A program made the translations under genes and the position numbers. From the NCBI GenBank assembly GCA_937910305.1, contig CALEPS010000141.1:1-24837 (forward strand): 24,837 nucleotides of DNA. The letters run 5' to 3'. The notes under the pieces were generated by a model. The model had not been told where the DNA came from and searched no databases. It saw only the letters and a list, made by a program, of their open reading frames with translations. Below, in pieces: positions 13,707-22,059 of the stretch. Within the stretch, counting starts at the first letter, position 1; each line of letters opens with the position of its first letter. The DNA is from an uncultured Bacteroidales bacterium. GTDB taxonomy: Bacteria; Bacteroidota; Bacteroidia; Bacteroidales; Paludibacteraceae.

Positions 13707-14429
13707 ACTCAATCCTTTTACATGACTCTGCGCTGCGACGAACTCTTTGAGATAATAAGGTTCATAATATGCCAATTGGTGATTGGTGATTGGTGATTGG
13801 AGATTGCTCTCCGCCAGCTCTCCCATATACTTCGCCTCCGGCACTATTCCGGGTATGAAATGCCAGTTAGGAGAAGTCAGCACCGATTGGCATTTTGCGG
13901 CTCCGTCGCCGAAATAATAGACGGGTAAGCTCTCCCCGTCCCTCTCCGCAAGAGAGGGAGGAAGGACTGATTCCTCGTTCTCTACCACTACGGCGCGTGC
14001 TTTCTCTCCGCCATCCGTAGTATAGACCTCCATCCTCCGGGCGTCTATCATAGGCACCAGAATAGCTGATTTGTAATTTGTGATTTGTGATTTGTAATTT
14101 GTGATTGGTGATTGCGCTTTTGCCGCCTCGCAGAGGACAGCCAAGGTAGGCACCGGGATAAGAGGTATATCCATGCCGTAGCATAGTCCTTTGGCAGTAG
14201 AGGTACCAATACGGAGGCCGGTATAACTGCCCGGTCCTTCGGACAACGCGACCGCGTCTATAGAGAGTTGCTGCTCCCGCGCAAACGAGAGCAGTTCCTC
14301 TATATAGCGAGGTAGCAACCGCGCATGGTTGCTACCCTCCAGGCATATACACTGCTTGATCGGCGCGCCATCCTTGCAGATGGCGGCCGAACAAACCGAT
14401 GTACTAGTTTCGATACATAGTATCGTCAT
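13701..14429 (-). CDS. tsaB: tRNA t6A threonylcarbamoyltransferase complex subunit TsaB
   Basis: Non-catalytic partner of TsaD in the complex that makes t6A at position 37 of ANN-decoding tRNAs. The 242-aa product has the ASKHA-fold signatures: MTILCIETSTSVCSAA at the start, NHARLLPRYIEELL, SEGPGSYTGLRIGTSTAKGL (63-82), PMIDARRMEVYT, and FGDGAAKC. Unusually it holds three repeat-derived segments: residues 105-121 (seven heptamers), 158-164 (a palindrome) and 208-219 (five heptamers). All are in-frame and sit between conserved motifs, so the protein is probably functional. It starts 3 bases after the outer-membrane protein gene, so it appears to be co-transcribed. Confidence 0.93.
   Translation of the reverse strand: MTILCIETSTSVCSAAICKDGAPIKQCICLEGSNHARLLPRYIEELLSFAREQQLSIDAVALSEGPGSYTGLRIGTSTAKGLCYGMDIPLIPVPTLAVLCEAAKAQSPITNYKSQITNYKSAILVPMIDARRMEVYTTDGGEKARAVVVENEESVLPPSLAERDGESLPVYYFGDGAAKCQSVLTSPNWHFIPGIVPEAKYMGELAESNLQSPITNHQLAYYEPYYLKEFVAAQSHVKGLSS
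13774..13808. repeat. Heptamer repeats inside tsaB, tract 1
   Basis: Plus-strand units AATTGGT GATTGGT GATTGGT GATTGGA GATTGCT (35 bases). They are read in-frame on the minus strand as the peptide around NLQSPITNHQL. Confidence 0.85.
13939..13959. repeat. Palindromic element inside tsaB
   Basis: TCCCTCTC, loop CGCAA, GAGAGGGA: a perfect 8-bp stem, followed by CTTCC-like purine/pyrimidine-rich flanks. It is read in-frame within the segment LPPSLAERDGESLP. It resembles REP-like palindromes seen in many genomes. Confidence 0.65.
14068..14116. repeat. Heptamer repeats inside tsaB, tract 2
   Basis: Seven plus-strand units: GATTTGT AATTTGT GATTTGT GATTTGT AATTTGT GATTGGT GATTGCG (49 bases). The minus strand reads QSPITNYKSQITNYKS, a duplicated ITNYKS peptide. 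Confidence 0.88.
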
Positions 14430-14432
14430 GAT

Positions 14433-15827
14433 TTAGAAGAGTTTGGAATCTCTGAAATATTTCTTCTTCGGGAAGTTGAAATGGTATGCCAGTTTGATAC
14501 CTGCATCAAAGTATCCCAACTTGTTAGCATATGCGTGCGTAGCGGACAATACATCCAAGTGTGCTTTATCCGTGTCTGTCGGAGCGGTCAGATTGAACAG
14601 ACCTTCCGCGTTCGGAGTATTCTTGAATGTGTTATAGACGCTGTAGTTAGCATATGCACCGAGGCCCAGCGAGTTACCGCTCTTCAGTATCCACTCATAA
14701 CCAAGTTCTGCAGTCAGCATCACATTGATATTGAACTGGATGCCGTTCTTCTCCTCGGGTTGTTGGCCGGTATAAACACCGGTTACCTCCTTGTCCACAA
14801 CGGTAACGCCCGTCTCCTGGAAGAAAGCCGAGATATGGGTCTCATCCTGATTAACCGACTGGTTATATGGCGTATAAACCGGAATCATGAACTTAGGACC
14901 GATATTGAAGAACACACCTTCTTTGGAGATCAAAGAGAACATAACCGGCACTTCGAGTTGAAGCTGGTGGTCTGTTTCCTTAACATCCTTGGCATAGACG
15001 GTGTAGTCAACGGTACCTTTGGTGAACGCAGTCAGATCGCTGTCTTTTCTAAATCCACTCTGGTGATAGCCGATACCGAGACCTACGATAATACCGAGGT
15101 CAACGGGGCGACCGTCTTTTGCCCAATAGTGAGCATACTGCAGGTCGAGAACGACGTCTCCACCACATGTCCAACGAGCGGAGTCATTATCAGCATGGTG
15201 CATGAGCGCCGAAGCACCGCCGCGCACGCCGATAGTGAAGCGGTCGTAGTTGTGTTTGAACTTCTGAGTCGATTTGATAGAATCCTGCTTGGCCTGTTGT
15301 GCGGCAGCTTTCTCCTCTGCCTCACGTGCAGCCTGCTCTGCGGCTGCTTGCTCGGCAGCAGCTTTGGCTGCAGCCTCCTGGGCAGCTTTCTCTTCAGCAG
15401 CTTTCTTTTCTGCTGCTGCTTTAGCTGCAGCTTCAGGATCTTCTCCGGATTTCTGGGCTTGCTCCCATGCTTCACGCTCTTCTTTCTGCTCTTGGACAGC
15501 TTTGGAAGCAGCTTCCTCTGCATGCTCGTTAACAGGAATCAAACACGTGTCGCATATCCATGAATAGATATTCATAAGGAGTACTCCGTCCGGGTGTTTC
15601 TTAGTACCCAACTGGCGTACGGTATGAACCTTATCCCACACCCAAGTAGAAGGTCTCTCGCCTGTGCTGTACTCAACGCACTCGCGTCTGATCATTACGG
15701 AGTCGCCGATAGCCACGCCAAACTCATATTTAGGAGCTTCTTGAGCCTCCTCTTGTGCCGACAGAGTCGACACAAAAGAAGTGCATATCAGGGTGGCTGC
15801 AATTAGAATTGATTTTATAGTCTTCAT
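14433..15827 (-). CDS. Outer-membrane beta-barrel protein with Ala/Glu/Lys-rich helical segment
   Basis: A 464-aa secreted protein of unknown function. A signal peptide (1-24, ending TLSAQ) is followed by a small domain (30-98) with GDSVMIRRECVEY and the pair C92/C95. Next is an 85-residue segment (100-185) made almost wholly of A, E, K and Q that should form a long helix or coiled coil. From about 195 to the end is a porin-like beta-barrel (VRGGASALMHHADN, LGIIVGLGIGYHQSG, LTAELGYEWILKSG, AGIKLAYHFNF). The layout suggests a barrel in the outer membrane with a periplasmic or surface-exposed helix. It lies 14 bases after the giant T9SS-sorted protein gene and may anchor or assist it. It lacks the PorP/SprF signature I would expect for the classic adhesin partner. 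Confidence 0.7.
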   Translation of the reverse strand: MKTIKSILIAATLICTSFVSTLSAQEEAQEAPKYEFGVAIGDSVMIRRECVEYSTGERPSTWVWDKVHTVRQLGTKKHPDGVLLMNIYSWICDTCLIPVNEHAEEAASKAVQEQKEEREAWEQAQKSGEDPEAAAKAAAEKKAAEEKAAQEAAAKAAAEQAAAEQAAREAEEKAAAQQAKQDSIKSTQKFKHNYDRFTIGVRGGASALMHHADNDSARWTCGGDVVLDLQYAHYWAKDGRPVDLGIIVGLGIGYHQSGFRKDSDLTAFTKGTVDYTVYAKDVKETDHQLQLEVPVMFSLISKEGVFFNIGPKFMIPVYTPYNQSVNQDETHISAFFQETGVTVVDKEVTGVYTGQQPEEKNGIQFNINVMLTAELGYEWILKSGNSLGLGAYANYSVYNTFKNTPNAEGLFNLTAPTDTDKAHLDVLSATHAYANKLGYFDAGIKLAYHFNFPKKKYFRDSKLF

Positions 15828-15841
15828 AGTGCTACCTCCTA

Positions 15842-18800
15842 TTATTTAACAATGTAACGTAAGGTTGATTTCAGATTGTTCGAGATCAGCTCAACGAGAT
15901 AGAATCCATTGTCGTAAGCAGCCTGGATCGTGAAGGAAGACTCACCGGAAACTGTGAAGTTCTTCTGCAGCAATCCTTCTGCGGTATAGATACGGATTGT
16001 AGTCTCTACCTCCGGATCAAGGTTGATCACCTTAATCTCCTCACCCGGTCTTGCGAGCGACGGGATGAGTGCCGGAGCCGGAGCGGCTGCGCCGATCGTG
16101 TAAACCTCCGTCGTACCGATAGCGCCGCAAAGAGCTGCACTGGAAGCAGGGATCTCGACGGTAGCGTAGTACGAACCGGCAGGAATCGGTTCACCAGTCT
16201 CGAGTGTGTAGTAATAGCCGACAGCAACGCGTGTATCCGTTGTCGGATCCGGCGTTGCGCCCAGCATCTGGTACCACTTCACATAGCCTTCGCCATTATC
16301 GATAGAATCCAGTTGCCATCCCGGCATCTCGTTGATCTGGTTACGGTTGATCATGATAATACGATTGCCATAGTAACCGCGGACTTCGAGGGTATCCACA
16401 TACGGCGTGTTGATTGTTACGTTCAGCGTGACGGTAGAGTCACAGCCGTTAACGGTTGCCTCCGTATGGGAATAAGTACCGCTCGTCGTAATGAGAGAAT
16501 CGGCAAATGCCCAGTAGTACAAGTTACACTCGCTAACAGCAGGTGCTGTCGTTTCCACACTGTTATTAATGGTCAGGTGGAGGGTTACAACAGAGTCGCA
16601 TCCGGCAGCATTGCTCAGCGTGAACTCGTAGTCACCACTCGTTGTATGCTCACCATCGTACCATGTGAACGAGTCGCACTCAACAGCGGTAGTATCACCG
16701 GTGTTGGAGTAGTTAATCGTTACATCCAATGTTACAAGTGAGTCACATCCTGCTTTAGTCAGGAAGAGATGCTTGTAACTACCGGATGTGATGATAGTAG
16801 TATCCGCCTCTGCCCAGTAATAGGTGTCACATTCCGTTACAGCAGGAGCTGTTACCTCAACAGAAGTATTGATCGTCACTGTCAATGTTACTATGGAATC
16901 GCAGCCCAGCTGGTTAGTGAATACATGCTTGTACGTTCCGCTGGTAAGGATTGTAGTATCCGCCTCTGCCCAGTAATACGAATCACATGCCGTTACAGGC
17001 GAAGCAGTAACCTCATCCGGCAGATTAACAATCAGGTACAGCTCATAAACTACATGACAAGAAGTACCTACAGGCTCTCCAAAAGCATCATAGTAATAAA
17101 TTCCGGACAAAGAATAAGTCTGTCCGTCTTTATCCCAAGTATAAGAGCCGCATACCTCAATCGGAGTAGTCATGTATACCGTATCATTATCGCAAGGCGG
17201 AACGAGATTGTAAACGAAATTACCGCTTTCCATTGTTGTTCCGCACTCTGTAGTAATGACATAGCGCATCGTTACCGGTGTCTCGTCATGAGCAACAGTA
17301 TAAGGCATATCCAGCCATGCACCGCCTACGTTAACCTGCCACTTGGCACCTGTTACCGCCATTGTCAGTTCGTCTGCATCTGTAGCGAACTGGGTCAGGA
17401 GGGCAGCGATTGTACCGGTGGTATCAATAGCAGCATCATTCGCTACGAGCGGCTCAAGGATTTCACCTTGTGCATAAAGAACGGGTAGCGTGCGCGATAC
17501 GTACGTAACAATCGTATCAATATAACGCGGCAAGCCGAGCGTATCTGCTACAGGAGCTGCGCAAGCCAATGTATCCGGGTTCTTCGCCAGGGCATTGAAA
17601 TCAGCAGGACAGAGCGTATCACCCTTTGCAGTGTACTTATAGTCCTCTACCGGGAAGACGATGTCTTGACGATGGATGAAGCCGCACGTATCACTGACGA
17701 TAACGAGGAGGAGGGTATCCTGCTCCTTGCCTTTGGGATAATACGAGGTCAGATCCAGCGGATCTTCACTATCTTCATCCAAGTCTCCGTTAGACCAATA
17801 AACCGGTTTAGCCCAGTAAGCAGTATCTATACGGGTGATCGTATCTACGCTCTCGCCCAGGTTACGATAGTACTCTGTCAGCGCTGCGTTGGAGGCATCC
17901 ACATAGAGTTGCATACCTTGTACGAGCAGCGGGGCTGCATCCAGTTTCTTCATCGAATCCACAGTAAGAGCCTCCGGCTTTACAAGCGGATGGAGATAGA
18001 AGGTGATGACAGAGTCTTTCATCGTCACGCCATCCCGGAAGGTAACGGTGTCATTCCATTCCATGGAATATTCAACCGGATCAATCAGTTTATAGTTATT
18101 ACGGATGGTATCCTCGAAACTACCGCCCTGGCATACATATACCGTAATGGTATCATAGAGTGTGTCACGGAGCGTGTTCGGGATCAGTTCTGCCCAGATA
18201 TGAGCTACTTGATCCGAATTGAAGTTGATCAGCATTGGAGCCCAACCGAGTTGCTGGAGGAAGTCACGGTCGATATCGATCGAGTCTTTGCCTTCTGCTG
18301 CCAGCGTGTAGCTCTGGCTCTTGGTAGCCTGTTCATTGCAATCGAAATAGAGATCCGCGTTGAGATTGTTGTCCGCCGTTGCGCTCCAGTTATCAATATG
18401 GAGACGGAGGTCACAGGTATCCGGAATGATGACTGAGTCAAGCAATACAGTGTACCATGTATCAGCACCTGCCGGGTTCACATTTCCGTGTTCCCAGTCG
18501 AACATCATGCCGTTTTCACATACGTCGCCAGTGATCTGCGGTACATTCAGTTTAACCTTCAGGTCGTTATCCGTCTTGATACGGATATAACCGGTGATAG
18601 AGTCGCTGGTAATATAGCGGTGAAGCATGCTATCCACAAATGCCTCCTGGAACGTAGAGACATCGAAGTTGCGGTTGGTGACACGCTTGATGGCCTTATT
18701 AACCAGTTCGCTGAGCGGCTTGGAACCATGACGCAAGCCACCGGCTTTGTTGATCGTACGTTTACGAACCGGCATCTTGCAATCCATCTCATCCTGGAAC

Positions 18801-21800
18801 GTGAAGGTACCTTCGATCGTTGCTGTGCCGTTCAACTCATAGTCAAGTGTGCTGGCAGCGGTGTAGATGTAGTTATTCTGCATCATCGGGATACATACCA
18901 GATACCAGTGTTCCTGGTTATCACCCGGAACTACGTACTCTACGTTCGGAACCAGCAGTTTGGCTTCTGCCTGAGCCGGATCAACGGCTTGAGGCGCATA
19001 CTCACCATTGAATTTGGTAGCGAAATAGAGGGAGTCGGTAGTGCGCACCTTGATATAGAGTTCTACATCACCGAGGCCATATACAGCCTGAGCCGGTACG
19101 TTGTGCGTCTTGCCTTGACCTTTCTTAATCGTGCGCTCGCGATAGTCGCTCAAACCGAATTTATCTACAAGGTCAGTCTCGGAGAGCAAGCCTTCGTAAA
19201 CAGCCACACTCACTTTGGCATCGCCGTTGCCGGCGTTCTTACCCGTTACTCGCAGTACTTTGTTGTACAGATCCTTGTCTTTCTTGAGGTCTGCAGTATT
19301 CAGTTTGTACCACATCTCCGTGTTAGCGGATTGGCTATAAGCCTCGTTCATGCGAATCGGGAGAGCGTCATTACGCGTATTGCCACTGAACGCTTTCACC
19401 AGTTCCGCTCTGAATTGGAAGTTACCACTTCCTACCGGACGGGTTACACGGATGATGATCGAGTCTTTCTTCAGGAACTGCTCAAACGTACTTGCCGGAA
19501 TGGTATCCGAGAAATGCTTGCCAGCTGCCAGTTTCTGGCTCTTGGTCATCATGTTCTTCACAATCGGGAATGCGAAAGCAGCCTCTACTTTGTAGGTATT
19601 CTCAGCGGTACCGATATTCCACAAGTGTCCTACCGGTTTCACCTTGTCTTCCTTATTATTGACTTTGTCAATCTCCGATTTCGGGATGATATACCATACG
19701 GTATCTTGGGTCTGCGTATAAGTGCTGTCCCACTCAAGTTTGATCAGCGGTGCTGCGCTGAAAATCGTGTCAAACGGCGTAACAGGGAGCGTGTCAGCCC
19801 AGAAGCGAAGAGCAGTGGTACCCTGTACGTTTACATACACGATACTGTCTTCCAGTGCCTCAAGCGCACTATTCTGGATGGTAGCCGATTTTTCTCCATG
19901 AGCAGCAAGGTTGAAGTTCCTGATAGAAGGAGCAGCCATTACCGGGCACTCATAGGAGAGTTGGATAACGCCTTTGCCCGCAGCATTGTCTTTGTTCTCC
20001 AGATGGAGACGGAGGTCGTTGCCGCGTTTCATTACATCACGCAGATCAACGGAGTACCAGAGGTTCTCGTTTGCTTTCTGCGAGTTACCGGAAACCCAGT
20101 TGAACGGAATAGCCGATGAGCAATCCGTACCTTCAGCTGCTTCGGTCAAACGAACCTGCAGCGAGATCTGCTGGGTAGAATGAACCTTAAGGAACACCTC
20201 ATCGCTCTTGATATTCTCAAACAGGTTACGCGAGAGTTGTTTGCTGTACGATTCGTTAGCAGCGATCGTTTTGGTACGCTTTTCATTCGCAATTGAATCC
20301 GGGCACTCAAGCGACAACTCAGCCGTGATAACAGCGGCACCCGTGCTGCTCATATTCTGTACGAATACGGTCGGGAACTTAGCTGCGAGATCACGCACTT
20401 GCGTCATGTCGATACGATACCATACGGTAGTATCTGCTTTCTGGAGTACTCCCTCTTCCCAGTTGAAATCAACTGCCTGGAGACAGAGCGAATCCACTAC
20501 TGCCTGCTTCTCAGCATCTACGGTGTCTGCCCAGAATCTGATATCCTGGTTGGTCTCGATCCCGAACCATACGGTGTCAGACATCATTGCATAGGTCGAA
20601 TAAGCCAGACGATGGTTGAGCGTGGCACCTGCTGCTACAGAACGGGTGATCTCCTGGAGATCGATATACGGGCAGGAGAATGCTACCGATCCTTTCACTT
20701 TGGCAGCAGCGGAAGCATTCTTATTCTCTACGTAAACGATCACATCTTTCATGCCGGCTTTAGCGGCAGCAAGATCAACGGCATACCACTGGGTGGTACG
20801 TGCTTCCTGGGTATGACCGGTCTCCCAGTTGTAATCGATATTGGTCTTACAAGCCTTACCTTCGCGTACGTGTTTGTAACGTCCGTAGAAGTTCACATCG
20901 CCCGTTACTTCGGTTACCAGGTAGATATACTCTACGCCTTCCATACCCTCGAGCATGTTCTTCTTGTACACCACGATCTCTTCCTCACCCGGGGCGAGTT
21001 CGTAAGTAGCATCACTGGTACCGTAGGACGGCAGTTCGAACGCCATCTTGACGGTAACGGCAGCGTTGCCGGCACCTGCGTTGCGGTAGGTGAACTCCGG
21101 CTCATACTTGTTGAGCGCATCCATCTCAGATACCTTGACGCGGAAATAATGAGTTCCTGCGCCCAGAGGCTCGATAGTGTCTGTTACGCTCAGATCAGTC
21201 CAACTGATGCCGGTGCTCGGGATAACCGGTATCAGCGGCTGAGCCACTTTCTCTACCTTGATAGATACCTGAGACTCCACGTTCTCAATACCAAAATAGA
21301 GTTCATCAGGTTGCACCGAAGCGATCATGCTGCGCGGAATAGTGTTGATCACTGATTCGCCGGCAGCGAGTGTGTACTCACGCTTGGTCACACCGGATGA
21401 CGGACAGTCGAGAGACTGACCTACTTTCAGGTTCACAGTCTTTGAGCCGGTGTTGGTGATTGTGATTTTTGCATCCTGATCAGCCGCATCCTTGATGGGC
21501 TTCAGGCTCACTTTCCACCATGCCGAATAACTCGGAGCCTGGGTTGCTACAGTACCCCATGCGAGGGTACGCGCATCCTTACAGGTCTCATCCAGATCGG
21601 CAGTCTCAAACACTTTTGCACTCAGTTTGATCCTTCCGTTGGATGTAAGTGTCAAATAGATCTCCGTCTGTTTCATACGAACCAGCGAAGTAGCATTGGC
21701 TGTGTAGGTCTTGTACTGGCGGGCAGCGATCGTATAGTCTTTCGACTCCGACTGTCCGGCTACAGTAGCCTGCATACTTACATATACCGAAGTACCAACT

Positions 21801-22021
21801 GCGTTGCTGGGATTAGTCAGATACAATGTAAGAGAGGGGCTCTCTTCCTCGTAGAGAGGAGCGAGGTCCACCCGGTACCATTTGGTACCGCTTACATGCT
21901 CTACCCCATTGTCCCAATCAAAGTCAATAGCATTGGCTTTGGTTGAGCCGTCGTTACGGCCGATAGCCATCGATGGGATGACCATTGCCATCGCGACAAC
22001 TAATGTCAGAAATTTCTTCAT
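15842..22021 (-). CDS. Giant T9SS-sorted repeat protein (adhesin-like), 2059 aa
   Basis: A signal peptide (MKKFLTLVVAMAMVIPSMA) is followed by about ten tandem modules of roughly 122 aa, starting near residues 30, 152, 274, 395, 517, 640, 762, 890, 1025 and 1174. Most show a pattern like FxWxxG...Q.ADTxWYxVDL, then beta-strands, with 'ALVxPDxVYFxV'-type endings. A less repetitive region (about 1330-1600) has a CPADFNAL segment. Then come about five short Cys repeats (1620-1880) of the type CDSYYWAEADTTITSGTY followed by GCDSVVTLxVTI. The last 75 residues form a type A T9SS sorting domain (EGLLQKNFTVSGESSF, GFYLVELISNNLKSTLRYIV). It should cross the outer membrane by T9SS and be anchored at the surface. 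Ligand unknown; adhesion is inferred from architecture. Confidence 0.85.
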   Translation of the reverse strand: MKKFLTLVVAMAMVIPSMAIGRNDGSTKANAIDFDWDNGVEHVSGTKWYRVDLAPLYEEESPSLTLYLTNPSNAVGTSVYVSMQATVAGQSESKDYTIAARQYKTYTANATSLVRMKQTEIYLTLTSNGRIKLSAKVFETADLDETCKDARTLAWGTVATQAPSYSAWWKVSLKPIKDAADQDAKITITNTGSKTVNLKVGQSLDCPSSGVTKREYTLAAGESVINTIPRSMIASVQPDELYFGIENVESQVSIKVEKVAQPLIPVIPSTGISWTDLSVTDTIEPLGAGTHYFRVKVSEMDALNKYEPEFTYRNAGAGNAAVTVKMAFELPSYGTSDATYELAPGEEEIVVYKKNMLEGMEGVEYIYLVTEVTGDVNFYGRYKHVREGKACKTNIDYNWETGHTQEARTTQWYAVDLAAAKAGMKDVIVYVENKNASAAAKVKGSVAFSCPYIDLQEITRSVAAGATLNHRLAYSTYAMMSDTVWFGIETNQDIRFWADTVDAEKQAVVDSLCLQAVDFNWEEGVLQKADTTVWYRIDMTQVRDLAAKFPTVFVQNMSSTGAAVITAELSLECPDSIANEKRTKTIAANESYSKQLSRNLFENIKSDEVFLKVHSTQQISLQVRLTEAAEGTDCSSAIPFNWVSGNSQKANENLWYSVDLRDVMKRGNDLRLHLENKDNAAGKGVIQLSYECPVMAAPSIRNFNLAAHGEKSATIQNSALEALEDSIVYVNVQGTTALRFWADTLPVTPFDTIFSAAPLIKLEWDSTYTQTQDTVWYIIPKSEIDKVNNKEDKVKPVGHLWNIGTAENTYKVEAAFAFPIVKNMMTKSQKLAAGKHFSDTIPASTFEQFLKKDSIIIRVTRPVGSGNFQFRAELVKAFSGNTRNDALPIRMNEAYSQSANTEMWYKLNTADLKKDKDLYNKVLRVTGKNAGNGDAKVSVAVYEGLLSETDLVDKFGLSDYRERTIKKGQGKTHNVPAQAVYGLGDVELYIKVRTTDSLYFATKFNGEYAPQAVDPAQAEAKLLVPNVEYVVPGDNQEHWYLVCIPMMQNNYIYTAASTLDYELNGTATIEGTFTFQDEMDCKMPVRKRTINKAGGLRHGSKPLSELVNKAIKRVTNRNFDVSTFQEAFVDSMLHRYITSDSITGYIRIKTDNDLKVKLNVPQITGDVCENGMMFDWEHGNVNPAGADTWYTVLLDSVIIPDTCDLRLHIDNWSATADNNLNADLYFDCNEQATKSQSYTLAAEGKDSIDIDRDFLQQLGWAPMLINFNSDQVAHIWAELIPNTLRDTLYDTITVYVCQGGSFEDTIRNNYKLIDPVEYSMEWNDTVTFRDGVTMKDSVITFYLHPLVKPEALTVDSMKKLDAAPLLVQGMQLYVDASNAALTEYYRNLGESVDTITRIDTAYWAKPVYWSNGDLDEDSEDPLDLTSYYPKGKEQDTLLLVIVSDTCGFIHRQDIVFPVEDYKYTAKGDTLCPADFNALAKNPDTLACAAPVADTLGLPRYIDTIVTYVSRTLPVLYAQGEILEPLVANDAAIDTTGTIAALLTQFATDADELTMAVTGAKWQVNVGGAWLDMPYTVAHDETPVTMRYVITTECGTTMESGNFVYNLVPPCDNDTVYMTTPIEVCGSYTWDKDGQTYSLSGIYYYDAFGEPVGTSCHVVYELYLIVNLPDEVTASPVTACDSYYWAEADTTILTSGTYKHVFTNQLGCDSIVTLTVTINTSVEVTAPAVTECDTYYWAEADTTIITSGSYKHLFLTKAGCDSLVTLDVTINYSNTGDTTAVECDSFTWYDGEHTTSGDYEFTLSNAAGCDSVVTLHLTINNSVETTAPAVSECNLYYWAFADSLITTSGTYSHTEATVNGCDSTVTLNVTINTPYVDTLEVRGYYGNRIIMINRNQINEMPGWQLDSIDNGEGYVKWYQMLGATPDPTTDTRVAVGYYYTLETGEPIPAGSYYATVEIPASSAALCGAIGTTEVYTIGAAAPAPALIPSLARPGEEIKVINLDPEVETTIRIYTAEGLLQKNFTVSGESSFTIQAAYDNGFYLVELISNNLKSTLRYIVK

Positions 22022-22059
22022 AGAGTTGTAAATTAGTTAATAAATTGGGTTAATTAAAA

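Noticed and set aside
18488..20119. 543-aa plus-strand open frame
   Set aside because: Antisense shadow within the 2059-aa repeat protein.
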